DNA of 64,000 nucleotides from Thermodesulfovibrio thiophilus DSM 17215. GTDB taxonomy: Bacteria; Nitrospirota; Thermodesulfovibrionia; Thermodesulfovibrionales; Thermodesulfovibrionaceae. Positions 1 through 7,281 of this stretch are shown here, piece by piece. The translations under genes and the position numbers were made by a program. The notes under the pieces were generated by a model. That model did not search any database. It was not told the DNA's origin and saw only the letters and a list, made by a program, of their open reading frames with translations. The first letter of the stretch is position 1. The number at the start of each line of letters is the position of its first letter. The DNA lies in NCBI RefSeq assembly GCF_000423865.1, contig NZ_AUIU01000012.1, forward strand, positions 242,518 to 306,517. Direction: 5' to 3'.

Positions 1-1
1 A

Positions 2-652
2 TCGGCATACAGAGCTGTAATCTGCTATCCTCACCTGAAAGTCTGGGATACCGATACAAACCAGGAAAGGCTGGAACCATTAAGCCAGAGGCTTGCAGGA
101 GTTATTGCAAAAGTAGACCATGAAAATGGATATTGGTGGTCTCCATCAAACAATGAAATTTTGGGGATTGTTGGTATAGAGCGTTACATTACAGCCTCAA
201 TTAATGATCCGCAGGCACAGACAAATATTCTGAATGAAAATGGTATCGTAACGGTTTTCAATTCCTTTGGCACAGGCTACCGTGTTTGGGGCAACCGTTC
301 TGCAGCATGGCCTACGAAGACGGATCCTAAAAATTTTATCAATGTACGTAGAACTGCGGATATAATTGCAGAGTCTATTGAATACTCCACAATGCAGTGG
401 CTGGACAAACCAATCACAGTAGCGATTGATGGAGTTCTCAGCATGGTAAATGCCTTCATACGCACACTAATTGGAAGAGGAGCTCTGATAGACGGAAGAT
501 GCTATTTCCTGCCAGATAAAAATCCAGAGACAGAGCTTGCAAATGGACATCTCACATTCACATATGAGATTATGCCGCCAACTCCTGCCGAAAGAATTAC
601 TTTTGAACAGGTAATAAATACAGAACTGCTTAAAAAACTTATAGGAGGCTAA
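2..652 (+). CDS. Phage contractile tail sheath protein, 5'-truncated by window edge
   Basis: The reading frame is open from the first bases of the window, so the gene starts upstream and only the C-terminal 216 residues are present. The visible part contains the sheath signature around YWWSPSN followed by a conserved GIVGIER stretch, and ends with the typical small C-terminal domain (RITFEQVINTELLKKLIGG). P2 FI-like sheath proteins polymerise around the tail tube and contract on infection. The tube gene starts 1 nt after the stop codon, the normal FI-FII order. The family call rests on these motifs and on order; the N-terminal domain cannot be judged here. Confidence 0.85.
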   Translation, partial: SAYRAVICYPHLKVWDTDTNQERLEPLSQRLAGVIAKVDHENGYWWSPSNNEILGIVGIERYITASINDPQAQTNILNENGIVTVFNSFGTGYRVWGNRSAAWPTKTDPKNFINVRRTADIIAESIEYSTMQWLDKPITVAIDGVLSMVNAFIRTLIGRGALIDGRCYFLPDKNPETELANGHLTFTYEIMPPTPAERITFEQVINTELLKKLIGG

Positions 653-653
653 A

Positions 654-1169
654 ATGATAGAAATATCCAAAGTATTTAATGCGCGTGTTTATATTGACGG
701 CACAGACTTTATTGCAAAGGCAGAAGAGATCGATCTTCCAAAGGTAAAATTTAAATTTTCAGACACAAAGGCGCTTGGCCTTTATGCGGATGGAGAGTTT
801 CCAACGGGGCTGGATAAACTTGAAGCAAGAATAAAATTTAACTCGGTCTATCATGAATTCATAGCACTTGCAGCAGATCCGTTTACTGCAAGAACAATAA
901 TTATCTACGCTCCGATGCAGGACTGGCAACAGACAGGAGTTGTTAAAACAAGCTCGGTTAAGGTAGAAATAAGAGGTTTTTTTAAGGAGTGGGACTCTGG
1001 CAAACTTAAAAAGGCAGAATCAGCAGAGGCAGAGGCAACTGTGTCGTGCATCTATTACAAGCTTGATGTGGACGGACAGGATGTCATTGAAGTGGATACA
1101 ATCAATAACATTTATAAGATTCAGGGCAAAGACATACTGCAGGACTACAAAATAAACATTGGAGGATAA
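654..1169 (+). CDS. Phage major tail tube protein (P2 FII-like)
   Basis: This is a 171-residue protein of the length usual for P2-type tail tube subunits, placed directly after the sheath gene. An AGGAGG ribosome binding site overlaps the end of the sheath gene. The N-terminal part (IEISKVFNARVYIDGT, then FIAKAEEIDLPKVKFKF) matches the layout of FII proteins, which form the inner tube that the sheath surrounds. The C-terminal half keeps a conserved stretch near KVEIRGFFKEWDSGKLKKAE. No enzymatic role is expected. Identification is from length, order and family-like sequence. Confidence 0.85.
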   Translation: MIEISKVFNARVYIDGTDFIAKAEEIDLPKVKFKFSDTKALGLYADGEFPTGLDKLEARIKFNSVYHEFIALAADPFTARTIIIYAPMQDWQQTGVVKTSSVKVEIRGFFKEWDSGKLKKAESAEAEATVSCIYYKLDVDGQDVIEVDTINNIYKIQGKDILQDYKINIGG

Positions 1170-1172
1170 TAA

Positions 1173-1475
1173 GTGAAGGAACTAAAGCTTTCTGATAAAA
1201 GAGTTGCAACCTTTAGGGAAGCCAAGGGCAAGGATCTATTTGATGCAATGATGCTAGCAAATCAGCCAGGAGAGATCTCAAAGCTTTTATTATCAAAAAT
1301 ACTGCTTATTGACAACAAACCAGTAACGGAGTTTGATCTGGAGGAAATGCCACTTCAGGATGTTCTAATTCTGCTTTCTGCGTTTGGTGAATTATACCCT
1401 TTCTCCCTGACAAAACAACAATCTTTGGACTTATCAAAGAGGGAGGATTCAGCTACTCAGACATCAGAGAAATGA
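1173..1475 (+). CDS. Phage tail assembly chaperone, zero-frame product (gpE-like)
   Basis: This 100-residue protein starts at GTG with GGAGG about 7 nt upstream, 3 nt after the tube gene. Its position between tube and tape measure is that of P2 gene E, whose product assists tape-measure and tube assembly. The zero-frame product ends in a low-complexity, Ser/Thr/Gln-rich tail after residue 77. That point coincides with a CCCTTTC heptamer at 1397-1403, where ribosomes could slip to the -1 frame and make a longer protein (see the next entries). The slippage has not been shown experimentally. Confidence 0.75.
   Translation: MKELKLSDKRVATFREAKGKDLFDAMMLANQPGEISKLLLSKILLIDNKPVTEFDLEEMPLQDVLILLSAFGELYPFSLTKQQSLDLSKREDSATQTSEK
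1397..1403 (+). promoter_or_regulatory. Programmed -1 frameshift heptamer CCCTTTC
   Basis: In the chaperone frame this reads C_CCT_TTC, a perfect X_XXY_YYZ slippery heptamer. Re-pairing on CCC and TTT enters exactly the frame of the E' extension. The -1 frame has a stop at 1388-1390, so slippage must occur downstream of it, and this is the only matching heptamer I found in the allowed interval. Confidence 0.65.
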
Positions 1476-1546
1476 CCCTAAGAGAGATTGCTTTCTGGGT
1501 TTTGCGATTAAATGAATATTTAAAAGAATTGCAACAGGAAAGATAG
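1403..1546 (+). CDS. Tail chaperone frameshift extension (gpE'-like, read as E-E' fusion)
   Basis: In the -1 frame relative to the chaperone, an open stretch runs from 1391 to a TAG at 1544-1546 and abuts the ATG of the tape measure gene. It encodes a sequence with the E' signature: a GGFSYSDIREMTLREIAFW block followed by a Leu/Glu-rich helix. It has no start codon of its own that would make sense. Slippage at 1397-1403 would join the first 77 chaperone residues to 47 residues of this frame, giving a 124-residue fusion. The same E/E' arrangement is established for P2-like and lambda-like tails; here it is inferred from sequence. Confidence 0.7.
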   Translation, partial: LPDKTTIFGLIKEGGFSYSDIREMTLREIAFWVLRLNEYLKELQQER

Positions 1547-3691
1547 ATGGAAAATATTTTTTCTCTTGCCATACTTTTTAAGGCAGTAGATAACGTTACG
1601 GCCTCCATAAGGAACATTCAAAATTCAACAAAAGTTCTCTCTGCCGATGTTGAGAGAGCAACGAGCAAGTTCAAACTGTTTGGGGAGAAAATAAAATCCC
1701 TGGAAAACACTGCCACATCCTTTCAGTCAATGGTTGGAGCTGCAGCATGGACTGGAGCCTTTGCCGGAACAATGAAGTCTTTCGGCGAATTAGAGGATGC
1801 TTCTCTGTCGCTCAAGTCAACTTTTATGGAAGCAGGAGGAGTAATTCCAGAAGTTTTTCAGCAGGTAGACAGTGAGGCAAAAAAACTTGGAGCAGAGCTT
1901 CCAGGAACTTCAGCTGATTTCTACAAACTTGCATCAGTAATGAGGCAGCTTGGCATAGAGGGAGATGTTCTTGCTAATGGCGGGCTTAGATCAGCAGCAT
2001 ATCTTGGAGCAGTTTTAAAAATACCATATGAAGAGGCTGGTTTTTATGTGGCAAAGTTCAGCCAGGCTCTTGGCATTTCCCAGAAAGATCTTGAAGACTT
2101 TATGGATGTGGTTCAAAGGCTTGGGCATCTTGGCGTTAATGCTTCAGAAATGCAGTATTCCTTTTCTAAATTAAGCGGCGCCTTAAAAATACTTGGATGG
2201 CAGGGGCTGGAAGTCAGCAAGCAACTCGCACCGATTGTTGGCAGGTTCGTACAGCTTGGATATTCAGGTGAAACAGTAGGACATAACCTTTCTAATTTAT
2301 TTCTGGCTTTCCTGGATTCAGGAAAACTGGATAAATTCAATAAAGAGCTTTCTCAATATGGAATTCATCTTGACGCAATAGATAAAAAAACAGGACAAAT
2401 TAAAAAGCCTGAAGAATTAATTGCAGAGATTGACAAGATCTCTCAAGCATATAAAAGGGGTATTCTTTCACAATCTGAACTATTTGAAGCCCTCAGTAAA
2501 CTTACAGGCGCAGGCGGTGAAGACCTTAAAATGCTTGCAACGCTTGTAACAGAAGGGATAGAGGGATATAACCAAATGAATGAAGCTATGGCAAAGCAGG
2601 CATCTCTGACGAAAAGAATTGAGACAGTATCTTCATCTCTGAGAAATGTATGGGAGGCCTTTACTGGAACTGCTCAAAATCTGTTTGCTTTGATTGGATC
2701 TTCTCTTGCGCCAGCTCTAAAAGGGATTGCGACCACATTAAACTACTTTACTGATATGCTGAGCGATTTTTTTGAAGAACATAAAACACTTGCGAGCATA
2801 CTTGGCTGGACAGTGGGAATTTTAGCAGGAGTATCAGGTGGTTTTGTAGCTCTTGGAATAGTTATTACGGCTTTGCTCTTTCCTCTGAGAATTTTTCTCA
2901 CTACCATTCAAATAGTGGGACCGGTGCTAAGTGGGCTGACGATATTAATAAAGACATTAAGCAGGACGGCAATTACTGCTATAGCGTCCATGTCTAAAGC
3001 CATGTTTACCACTCCTGTGGGCTGGGTCATAATGGGCATTATTGCTTTGGTTGCAGCTGGTTATTTACTGTGGAGAAACTGGGATAAAGTAAGCAAGGCT
3101 CTTGTATCGGCATGGAACTGGCTTAAAGAGAACTGGGGAAAAATATTAGGCCTTTTTCTCTGGATTAATCCTATCACAGCACCAATTAAAGCCTTAAATG
3201 AGCTTTATAGGAAGATTACGGGTATGAGCCTTTTTGATGCAGGCAGAAAACTTATCGAGACTCTCCTGAAAGGGATTTTATCTGTGGCAGCAAAACCAGT
3301 AGAGGCTGTTAAGGCTATCGCACAAAAAATAAGAAATCTTCTACCTTTTTCTCCGGCAAGGGAAGGTCCTCTTTCACAACTGCACAGAATCAAGCTTATT
3401 GAAACAATTGCACAGAGCATAAAACCAGCACCTTTACTTACAGCATTAAAGCAAACATTTGAGCCAATGAAGGCTATTGTTCAACCCCTGTTTCAACCCA
3501 TTAAGCAAACATTTGAGCCAATGAAGGCTGCAGGTGTTTCAGGGGTTAATATCACTGTTAATCTCGGTGGTGTAAATATTACAGGACAGGCAACAGAAAA
3601 AGAAGCAAAAGATATCGTTTCGATCATACAAAAAGAAGTGGAAAGGACACTGTCTCGCATTGAAACAGCAAAGTTTAGAAGATCATATTGA
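1547..3691 (+). CDS. Phage tail tape measure protein
   Basis: This 714-residue protein sets tail length and is threaded through the tube. It is alpha-helical, starts with a helical region after FKAVDNVTASIRNI, and has a TP901-type core (residues about 70-330, with segments such as GALKILGWQGLEVSKQLAPI). Hydrophobic segments lie at about residues 418-510, including one near GWVIMGIIALVAAGYLLW. The C-terminal segment ends with VNLGGVNITG and a basic tail, typical of Mu/P2-type tape measures. An 18-residue in-frame near-repeat sits near residues 635-661. The gene starts right at the stop of the E' frame. Confidence 0.9.
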   Translation: MENIFSLAILFKAVDNVTASIRNIQNSTKVLSADVERATSKFKLFGEKIKSLENTATSFQSMVGAAAWTGAFAGTMKSFGELEDASLSLKSTFMEAGGVIPEVFQQVDSEAKKLGAELPGTSADFYKLASVMRQLGIEGDVLANGGLRSAAYLGAVLKIPYEEAGFYVAKFSQALGISQKDLEDFMDVVQRLGHLGVNASEMQYSFSKLSGALKILGWQGLEVSKQLAPIVGRFVQLGYSGETVGHNLSNLFLAFLDSGKLDKFNKELSQYGIHLDAIDKKTGQIKKPEELIAEIDKISQAYKRGILSQSELFEALSKLTGAGGEDLKMLATLVTEGIEGYNQMNEAMAKQASLTKRIETVSSSLRNVWEAFTGTAQNLFALIGSSLAPALKGIATTLNYFTDMLSDFFEEHKTLASILGWTVGILAGVSGGFVALGIVITALLFPLRIFLTTIQIVGPVLSGLTILIKTLSRTAITAIASMSKAMFTTPVGWVIMGIIALVAAGYLLWRNWDKVSKALVSAWNWLKENWGKILGLFLWINPITAPIKALNELYRKITGMSLFDAGRKLIETLLKGILSVAAKPVEAVKAIAQKIRNLLPFSPAREGPLSQLHRIKLIETIAQSIKPAPLLTALKQTFEPMKAIVQPLFQPIKQTFEPMKAAGVSGVNITVNLGGVNITGQATEKEAKDIVSIIQKEVERTLSRIETAKFRRSY
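3449..3529 (+). repeat. In-frame direct repeat within tape measure gene
   Basis: A 27-nt sequence at 3449-3475 recurs exactly at 3503-3529. The 54-nt spacing is 18 codons, so the repeat encodes KQTFEPMKA twice in frame. It looks like a small internal duplication of a helical segment; such indels alter predicted tail length. Confidence 0.8.
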
Positions 3692-3736
3692 AAATATTGC
3701 TTTAGAGCCTTGCTTCATTGAATTAGAATAAAGCAT

Positions 3737-4366
3737 ATGATAAAAGAACTTAAGCCTTTAAGCCTTCAGGGAGAAAACATAGATGCGCTTTTGGATAGCT
3801 TTGATCTTGCATTTGCTCCTTTGTTCTCTCAGGTAATCAATGCTCTTATATATTCACGCATAGATGAGATCGCTGATACAAATCTACTTGATTTGCTTGC
3901 ATGGCAGTTTCATATCGAGGAATGGGAGCGTATAGAAACAGTTGAAGAAAAACGCAAGGCCATCAAATCAGCAATACAATTGCATAGATACAGGGGCACG
4001 CCCTGGGCGGTAAAACATGCGCTAAAAAGTATAGGACATGATAGTGAATTAAAAGAATGGTTTCAATATAATGGCAATAAATACAGATTTAAAGTTTTTT
4101 CGCTAAAACCGATAAAATCTGAAGATGAATTTATCGGTTTCGTTCAAACCATAAATGAATACAAGAACGAAAGAAGCTGGCTTGACAGCATTGGAACGCA
4201 TCATGAGCATAACTTAGCTCTTTATGCATGCGTGAAGACATGTGTTGGCAACAAACACATAGTTATGCCAAATATGCCTAACTTTTATATATATCCAGCA
4301 ACTAATTATGCGGACATCAGTTTTAGAGTTGCTAACTATGTAAGCATAGGAGTGGCAAATGGCTAA
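3737..4366 (+). CDS. Phage tail protein I-like (P2 gpI family)
   Basis: This 209-residue protein has the gpI features: an early DSFDLAFAPLFSQVINALIYSRID segment-type core (cited in parts), then DLLAWQFHIEEW, then a basic helix (EEKRKAIKSAIQLHRYRGTPWAVKHAL) that is the most conserved gpI motif. In P2, gpI sits at the baseplate and lies between gpJ and the fibre gpH. Here it follows the tape measure gene after only 45 nt, with no U, X, D, V, W or J genes between. It overlaps the fibre gene by 8 nt. Identification is good; the unusual neighbour is discussed as a finding. Confidence 0.8.
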   Translation: MIKELKPLSLQGENIDALLDSFDLAFAPLFSQVINALIYSRIDEIADTNLLDLLAWQFHIEEWERIETVEEKRKAIKSAIQLHRYRGTPWAVKHALKSIGHDSELKEWFQYNGNKYRFKVFSLKPIKSEDEFIGFVQTINEYKNERSWLDSIGTHHEHNLALYACVKTCVGNKHIVMPNMPNFYIYPATNYADISFRVANYVSIGVANG

Positions 4367-5273
4367 TTTTTCAGGGACAATGATTACAAATAAGGGCTTG
4401 AATTTACTCGCTAAGGCTATTAATGGAACAAATCTGACATTTACACGTATGGCGCTTGGAGATGGATTCTGGCAGGAAAACATAAATCCTGTTGAGCTTG
4501 ACGCCTTAATTTCAGAGAAATTCAACATACAAATTCAGGGCATAGAACTAACTGGCACCGGAACTGCAAGAATGCGCGGAGTTGTAACAAATAATATGAT
4601 TCAAGCGGGTTTTTTTGCGCGAGAACTCGGAATATTTGCACAGGATCCTGAAATTGGAGAGATTTTATATGCAGTTTCTTATTCTGGCGAGCAAGCTGAT
4701 TATATCCCGCCAACTGGTAACGTTTTTCTGGAATCAGTTATAGATGCTTATGTTGTTATTGATAGAGCTGAAAATGTTACCGCAGTTATTGACGACACTG
4801 TTGTTCTTGCAACAAAGAAAGATATTATTGAACACAATGAATCTCTGTCATCACATCAAAATATACAGGTATTAATAGATGATCATAAAAAATCTTCGTC
4901 AGAGCATCAGATTCCTGAACAGATTCAATATGCAATTACACATCACGACCATATAAATTACACCAAAAGATACATACATTTTCAACAAGCAAGCGCAATC
5001 GAATGGAGTATTTTGCACAATCTAAATACTGGTTATCCTATTGTTCAAGCATATCAAGAAGACACAGAGCAGATTAATCTTGATGGATACTGCGGAAGTG
5101 GAGCATACTGTGGACAAAGTGGACTATACTGCGGAGGCGGAATCGCCATAAATGCTCTTAAGCTTACAGATATTCCTTATTCTGCTATTTTGATTATTTC
5201 GCAGAATAAATTGCTGTTGAGGTTTAGCTATCCCCAGCAGGGCAAGGCTATTATATTGGGAGGTGTATCATGA
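4359..5273 (+). CDS. Phage tail-collar fibre protein (gpH-like N-terminal domain)
   Basis: The N-terminal 160 residues match the phage tail fibre N-terminal (DUF3751) layout: GTMITNKGLNLLAKA, then FTRMALGDG, then ARELGIFAQDP. This part attaches the fibre to the baseplate. A linker rich in His, Asp and Gln follows. Residues 244-261 contain three tandem YCG units (YCGSGAYCGQSGLYCGGG), a Cys/Gly-rich motif with no function I recognise. At 304 residues it is short for a full fibre, so host contact may be made by the downstream variable protein. It overlaps gpI by 8 nt and the next gene by 4 nt. Confidence 0.8.
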   Translation: MANFSGTMITNKGLNLLAKAINGTNLTFTRMALGDGFWQENINPVELDALISEKFNIQIQGIELTGTGTARMRGVVTNNMIQAGFFARELGIFAQDPEIGEILYAVSYSGEQADYIPPTGNVFLESVIDAYVVIDRAENVTAVIDDTVVLATKKDIIEHNESLSSHQNIQVLIDDHKKSSSEHQIPEQIQYAITHHDHINYTKRYIHFQQASAIEWSILHNLNTGYPIVQAYQEDTEQINLDGYCGSGAYCGQSGLYCGGGIAINALKLTDIPYSAILIISQNKLLLRFSYPQQGKAIILGGVS

Positions 5274-5593
5274 GAGGAATGCCGAAGTGGCTCAACTCAA
5301 AAGAGGATGTTTTAAATGTTGTTGGGCTTGCAAGTGATGGTCAGTTAAGTAAATCAGACGTCAAAAAGAAAATTAATGATTTGCTCAGCGACGAAAGAGT
5401 ATACAACTACAAAGCTGAAGTGTCTTCAGATTATCAACCAGGTGAAAATGAAAAGGTTATGACAGAAAAGCACTATGATGGAACAGAAAAAATTGTCTGT
5501 TATGAGCTGGTTGAGAATATGTATGCACGATATATTCAACTCGGATTTACTAAGGATGAAATAATTAGCTTATTAAGCTCACTGGAGGATTAA
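5270..5593 (+). CDS. Hypothetical tail-module protein, 107 aa
   Basis: I do not recognise this family. It starts 4 nt inside the fibre gene (ATGA overlap) and ends 1 nt before the DGR target gene, so it is translated as part of the tail operon. The sequence is charged and probably helical, with KSDVKKKINDLLSDERVY and a C-terminal FTKDEIISLLSSLED helix. It has no signal peptide or membrane segment. Its position between fibre and variable target protein suggests a small fibre accessory or chaperone role, which is inference from neighbours only. Confidence 0.6.
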   Translation: MRGMPKWLNSKEDVLNVVGLASDGQLSKSDVKKKINDLLSDERVYNYKAEVSSDYQPGENEKVMTEKHYDGTEKIVCYELVENMYARYIQLGFTKDEIISLLSSLED

Positions 5594-5594
5594 A

Positions 5595-6674
5595 ATGGGA
5601 TTATTATGGCAGGACTCGTCAAGTTATCCACTGAACGCAGCATACCTTTCAAGGCCACATAATATTCGTCCTGGCGCTGGAGACCATTATCTTGAGCCGA
5701 ATGCTCAGCTAAATGGGGTGGTTTTGAAGGCGGGGACGATTGTTCCATTGTTTAATGGAACAGTGTGGAAAGTATATGAATTTACAGGTGATGTAAATAT
5801 TGTTGCGTTGGATGTAGGAAGTTTTCAGTTTGGCAAAGACTATTATGTTTATCTCTGTGATGATGGGTCTACAAGTGGTTTGTTGTTGATTTCTTTAAAC
5901 TCCACCGTTCCATCCGGATATAATGCAAATAATAGCAGAAAAATAGGTGGATTTCATTATGGGAGAAAGAGAAATTCATTCACTGTTTCTGATATTACAA
6001 ATAATGTTGTGGTCCCAAATTCAGTATGGGATTTAGTTCATAGGCCCAGATGCTCCCCAGAAGGCATGGTTTATATTGGCAATGGTGTATGGGTTGATAT
6101 ATATCTTGTTAGCGTCAGTGAAACTATAACATTTTCAGCTGGAAATGGAAGCCCCATAATAACAGGAACTTGTAAATCAACATATAATTCAGTTCCTCTA
6201 ACCGGGACAGAGGGCTTATGTGGTTATAATTTCGTTGAATTGGCAGGTAGAACAGGAAAGAGGTTGCTTTCATATGCAGAATGGTTGAGGGCTGCATGGG
6301 GAAGTCCTCAGGGGAACAATTCTGACAACAATAATGCATGGAGCGCAACAACAAATACTTCAAGACAGAATACAGGATATGTCAATAATGCGACTTCTCT
6401 CATGAATGTTATAGATTGTGCTGGAAATATTTGGGAATGGCTTGATGAGTATACCATAAGACAGGACAGCACTTCATGGGCATGGTATGATGTAATGCAG
6501 GGATGGAATGTTGGCCAACAATATTTACCGAATAACATTGGAGTGTCTCAATGCATTAGTGGCGGTATGTGGTCTGATGGGGCTCGATGTGGCTCCCGGA
6601 CGATCCGCTTGATCGATTATCCTTCGACTGTGAGCGCTAACTGCGGGTCTCGCTTTGCCTGTGACTCTCTGTAG
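5595..6674 (+). CDS. DGR target protein: C-type lectin / FGE-sulfatase-fold tail tip protein with variable repeat
   Basis: This 359-residue protein has an N-terminal beta-rich region (1-165) and a C-terminal domain with formylglycine-generating-enzyme/C-type lectin features: RLLSYAEWLRAAWG, the NIWEWLDEY block, then GGMWSDGARCGSR. The last 36 residues are encoded by the variable repeat (6560-6666), of which TR at 7038-7144 is a near copy. Codons that differ are mostly TR Asn, Tyr or Thr codons. By analogy with Mtd of Bordetella phage BPP-1, it would be the diversified receptor-binding protein at the tail tip. GGAG lies 8 nt before the ATG. The gene ends 21 nt before avd. Confidence 0.88.
   Translation: MGLLWQDSSSYPLNAAYLSRPHNIRPGAGDHYLEPNAQLNGVVLKAGTIVPLFNGTVWKVYEFTGDVNIVALDVGSFQFGKDYYVYLCDDGSTSGLLLISLNSTVPSGYNANNSRKIGGFHYGRKRNSFTVSDITNNVVVPNSVWDLVHRPRCSPEGMVYIGNGVWVDIYLVSVSETITFSAGNGSPIITGTCKSTYNSVPLTGTEGLCGYNFVELAGRTGKRLLSYAEWLRAAWGSPQGNNSDNNNAWSATTNTSRQNTGYVNNATSLMNVIDCAGNIWEWLDEYTIRQDSTSWAWYDVMQGWNVGQQYLPNNIGVSQCISGGMWSDGARCGSRTIRLIDYPSTVSANCGSRFACDSL
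6560..6666 (+). repeat. DGR variable repeat (VR)
   Basis: This 107-nt segment matches TR (7038-7144) at 98 positions. Of nine mismatches, seven fall at TR adenines (A to C twice, A to G four times, A to T once) and two do not (T to C at 6583, G to C at 6625). The last 30 nt (6637-6666) are identical to TR, are GC-rich and would serve as the initiation-of-mutagenic-homing region. Similarity ends within a few bases of the stop codon. Confidence 0.9.
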
Positions 6675-6695
6675 TCTGATTTCTGGAGATCTGCT

Positions 6696-7028
6696 TTGAA
6701 TAACCTTATCATATATCAAAAGGTTTATGATTGCGCATTGTACTTGTTCCCAATTGTTGAAAGATTTCCAAAGCATGAAAAATTTGTTCTCTGCACGCAC
6801 ATTAAATCGTGCCTGATCGGAATTGCAAGGCTTATTGTTAAGGCGAACAAGAGCAAAAACAAAAAATCTGTTTTGTATGATATCGATATTTGCATCGAGG
6901 AGCTCAAATTTCTTGTCAGATTCGCTCATGACAGAAAGTATTTATCACATAAAAGCTACGAATATGTAAGTAAACTTATCTCAGAAATAGGAAGGCTTTT
7001 GGGAGGCTGGATCAAAAGTGAGGGGTAA
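6696..7028 (+). CDS. avd: DGR accessory variability determinant (Avd-like four-helix protein)
   Basis: This 110-residue basic, all-helical protein lies between VR and TR. Its layout fits Avd/S23-type four-helix bundles: IIYQKVYDCALYLFPIVERFPK, then a second helix with GIARLIVKANKSKNK, then DICIEELKFLVRFAHD and a final amphipathic helix ending RLLGGWIKSEG. Avd binds the DGR RNA and the reverse transcriptase and is needed for mutagenic cDNA synthesis in BPP-1. The start is TTG at 6696 with GGAG about 8 nt upstream; no ATG is available nearby. The order target-avd-TR-RT matches BPP-1. Confidence 0.88.
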   Translation: MNNLIIYQKVYDCALYLFPIVERFPKHEKFVLCTHIKSCLIGIARLIVKANKSKNKKSVLYDIDICIEELKFLVRFAHDRKYLSHKSYEYVSKLISEIGRLLGGWIKSEG

Positions 7029-7037
7029 GGGCGATTA

Positions 7038-7144
7038 TGGCGGTATGTGGTATGATGGGGTTCGATGTGGCTCCCGGACGATCAACTTGAACAATTATCC
7101 TTGGACTGTGAACACTAACTGCGGGTCTCGCTTTGCCTGTGACT
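7038..7144 (+). repeat. DGR template repeat (TR)
   Basis: This is the non-coding donor copy of VR, beginning 10 nt after the avd stop. It contains about 20 adenines, concentrated in AAC, AAT, TAT and ACT codons when read in the VR frame, which is the usual TR design for sampling many residues. The 3' 30 nt are identical to VR. The segment can be read as a short open frame (GGMWYDGVRCGSRT...), but that only reflects its parent protein. Confidence 0.9.
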
Positions 7145-7281
7145 TACAATTGTCAGAATATAGCCTTTATGGAGGCTATATCAGTGAGCAAGTCAGGCTC
7201 TTATTCCTTCCTGTTAAAAGGAAAAGATATACAGACCCAAGCGGTAAGTAAGGGTAAAGCTGAACATGGCTGGGGTTATTT
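7145..7281 (+). ncRNA. DGR RNA spacer with stem-loop between TR and reverse transcriptase
   Basis: A perfect 9-bp inverted repeat lies 13 nt after TR: 7158-7166 pairs with 7173-7181 around a 6-nt loop. A second, 6-bp stem (7204-7209 with 7218-7223, 8-nt loop) follows. In BPP-1 the RNA segment just downstream of TR is essential for Avd/RT binding and cDNA priming. I infer that this spacer plays that part here. The transcript ends are unknown. Confidence 0.55.

Noticed and set aside
6667..6695. Cruciform-forming hairpin downstream of VR as in BPP-1
   Set aside because: I looked for an inverted repeat in the 29 nt before avd and found nothing convincing.
7018..7251. A 77-codon open frame across the template repeat
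   Set aside because: It reads the TR in the same phase as the target protein because TR is a copy of VR; there is no good start or family beyond the repeat.
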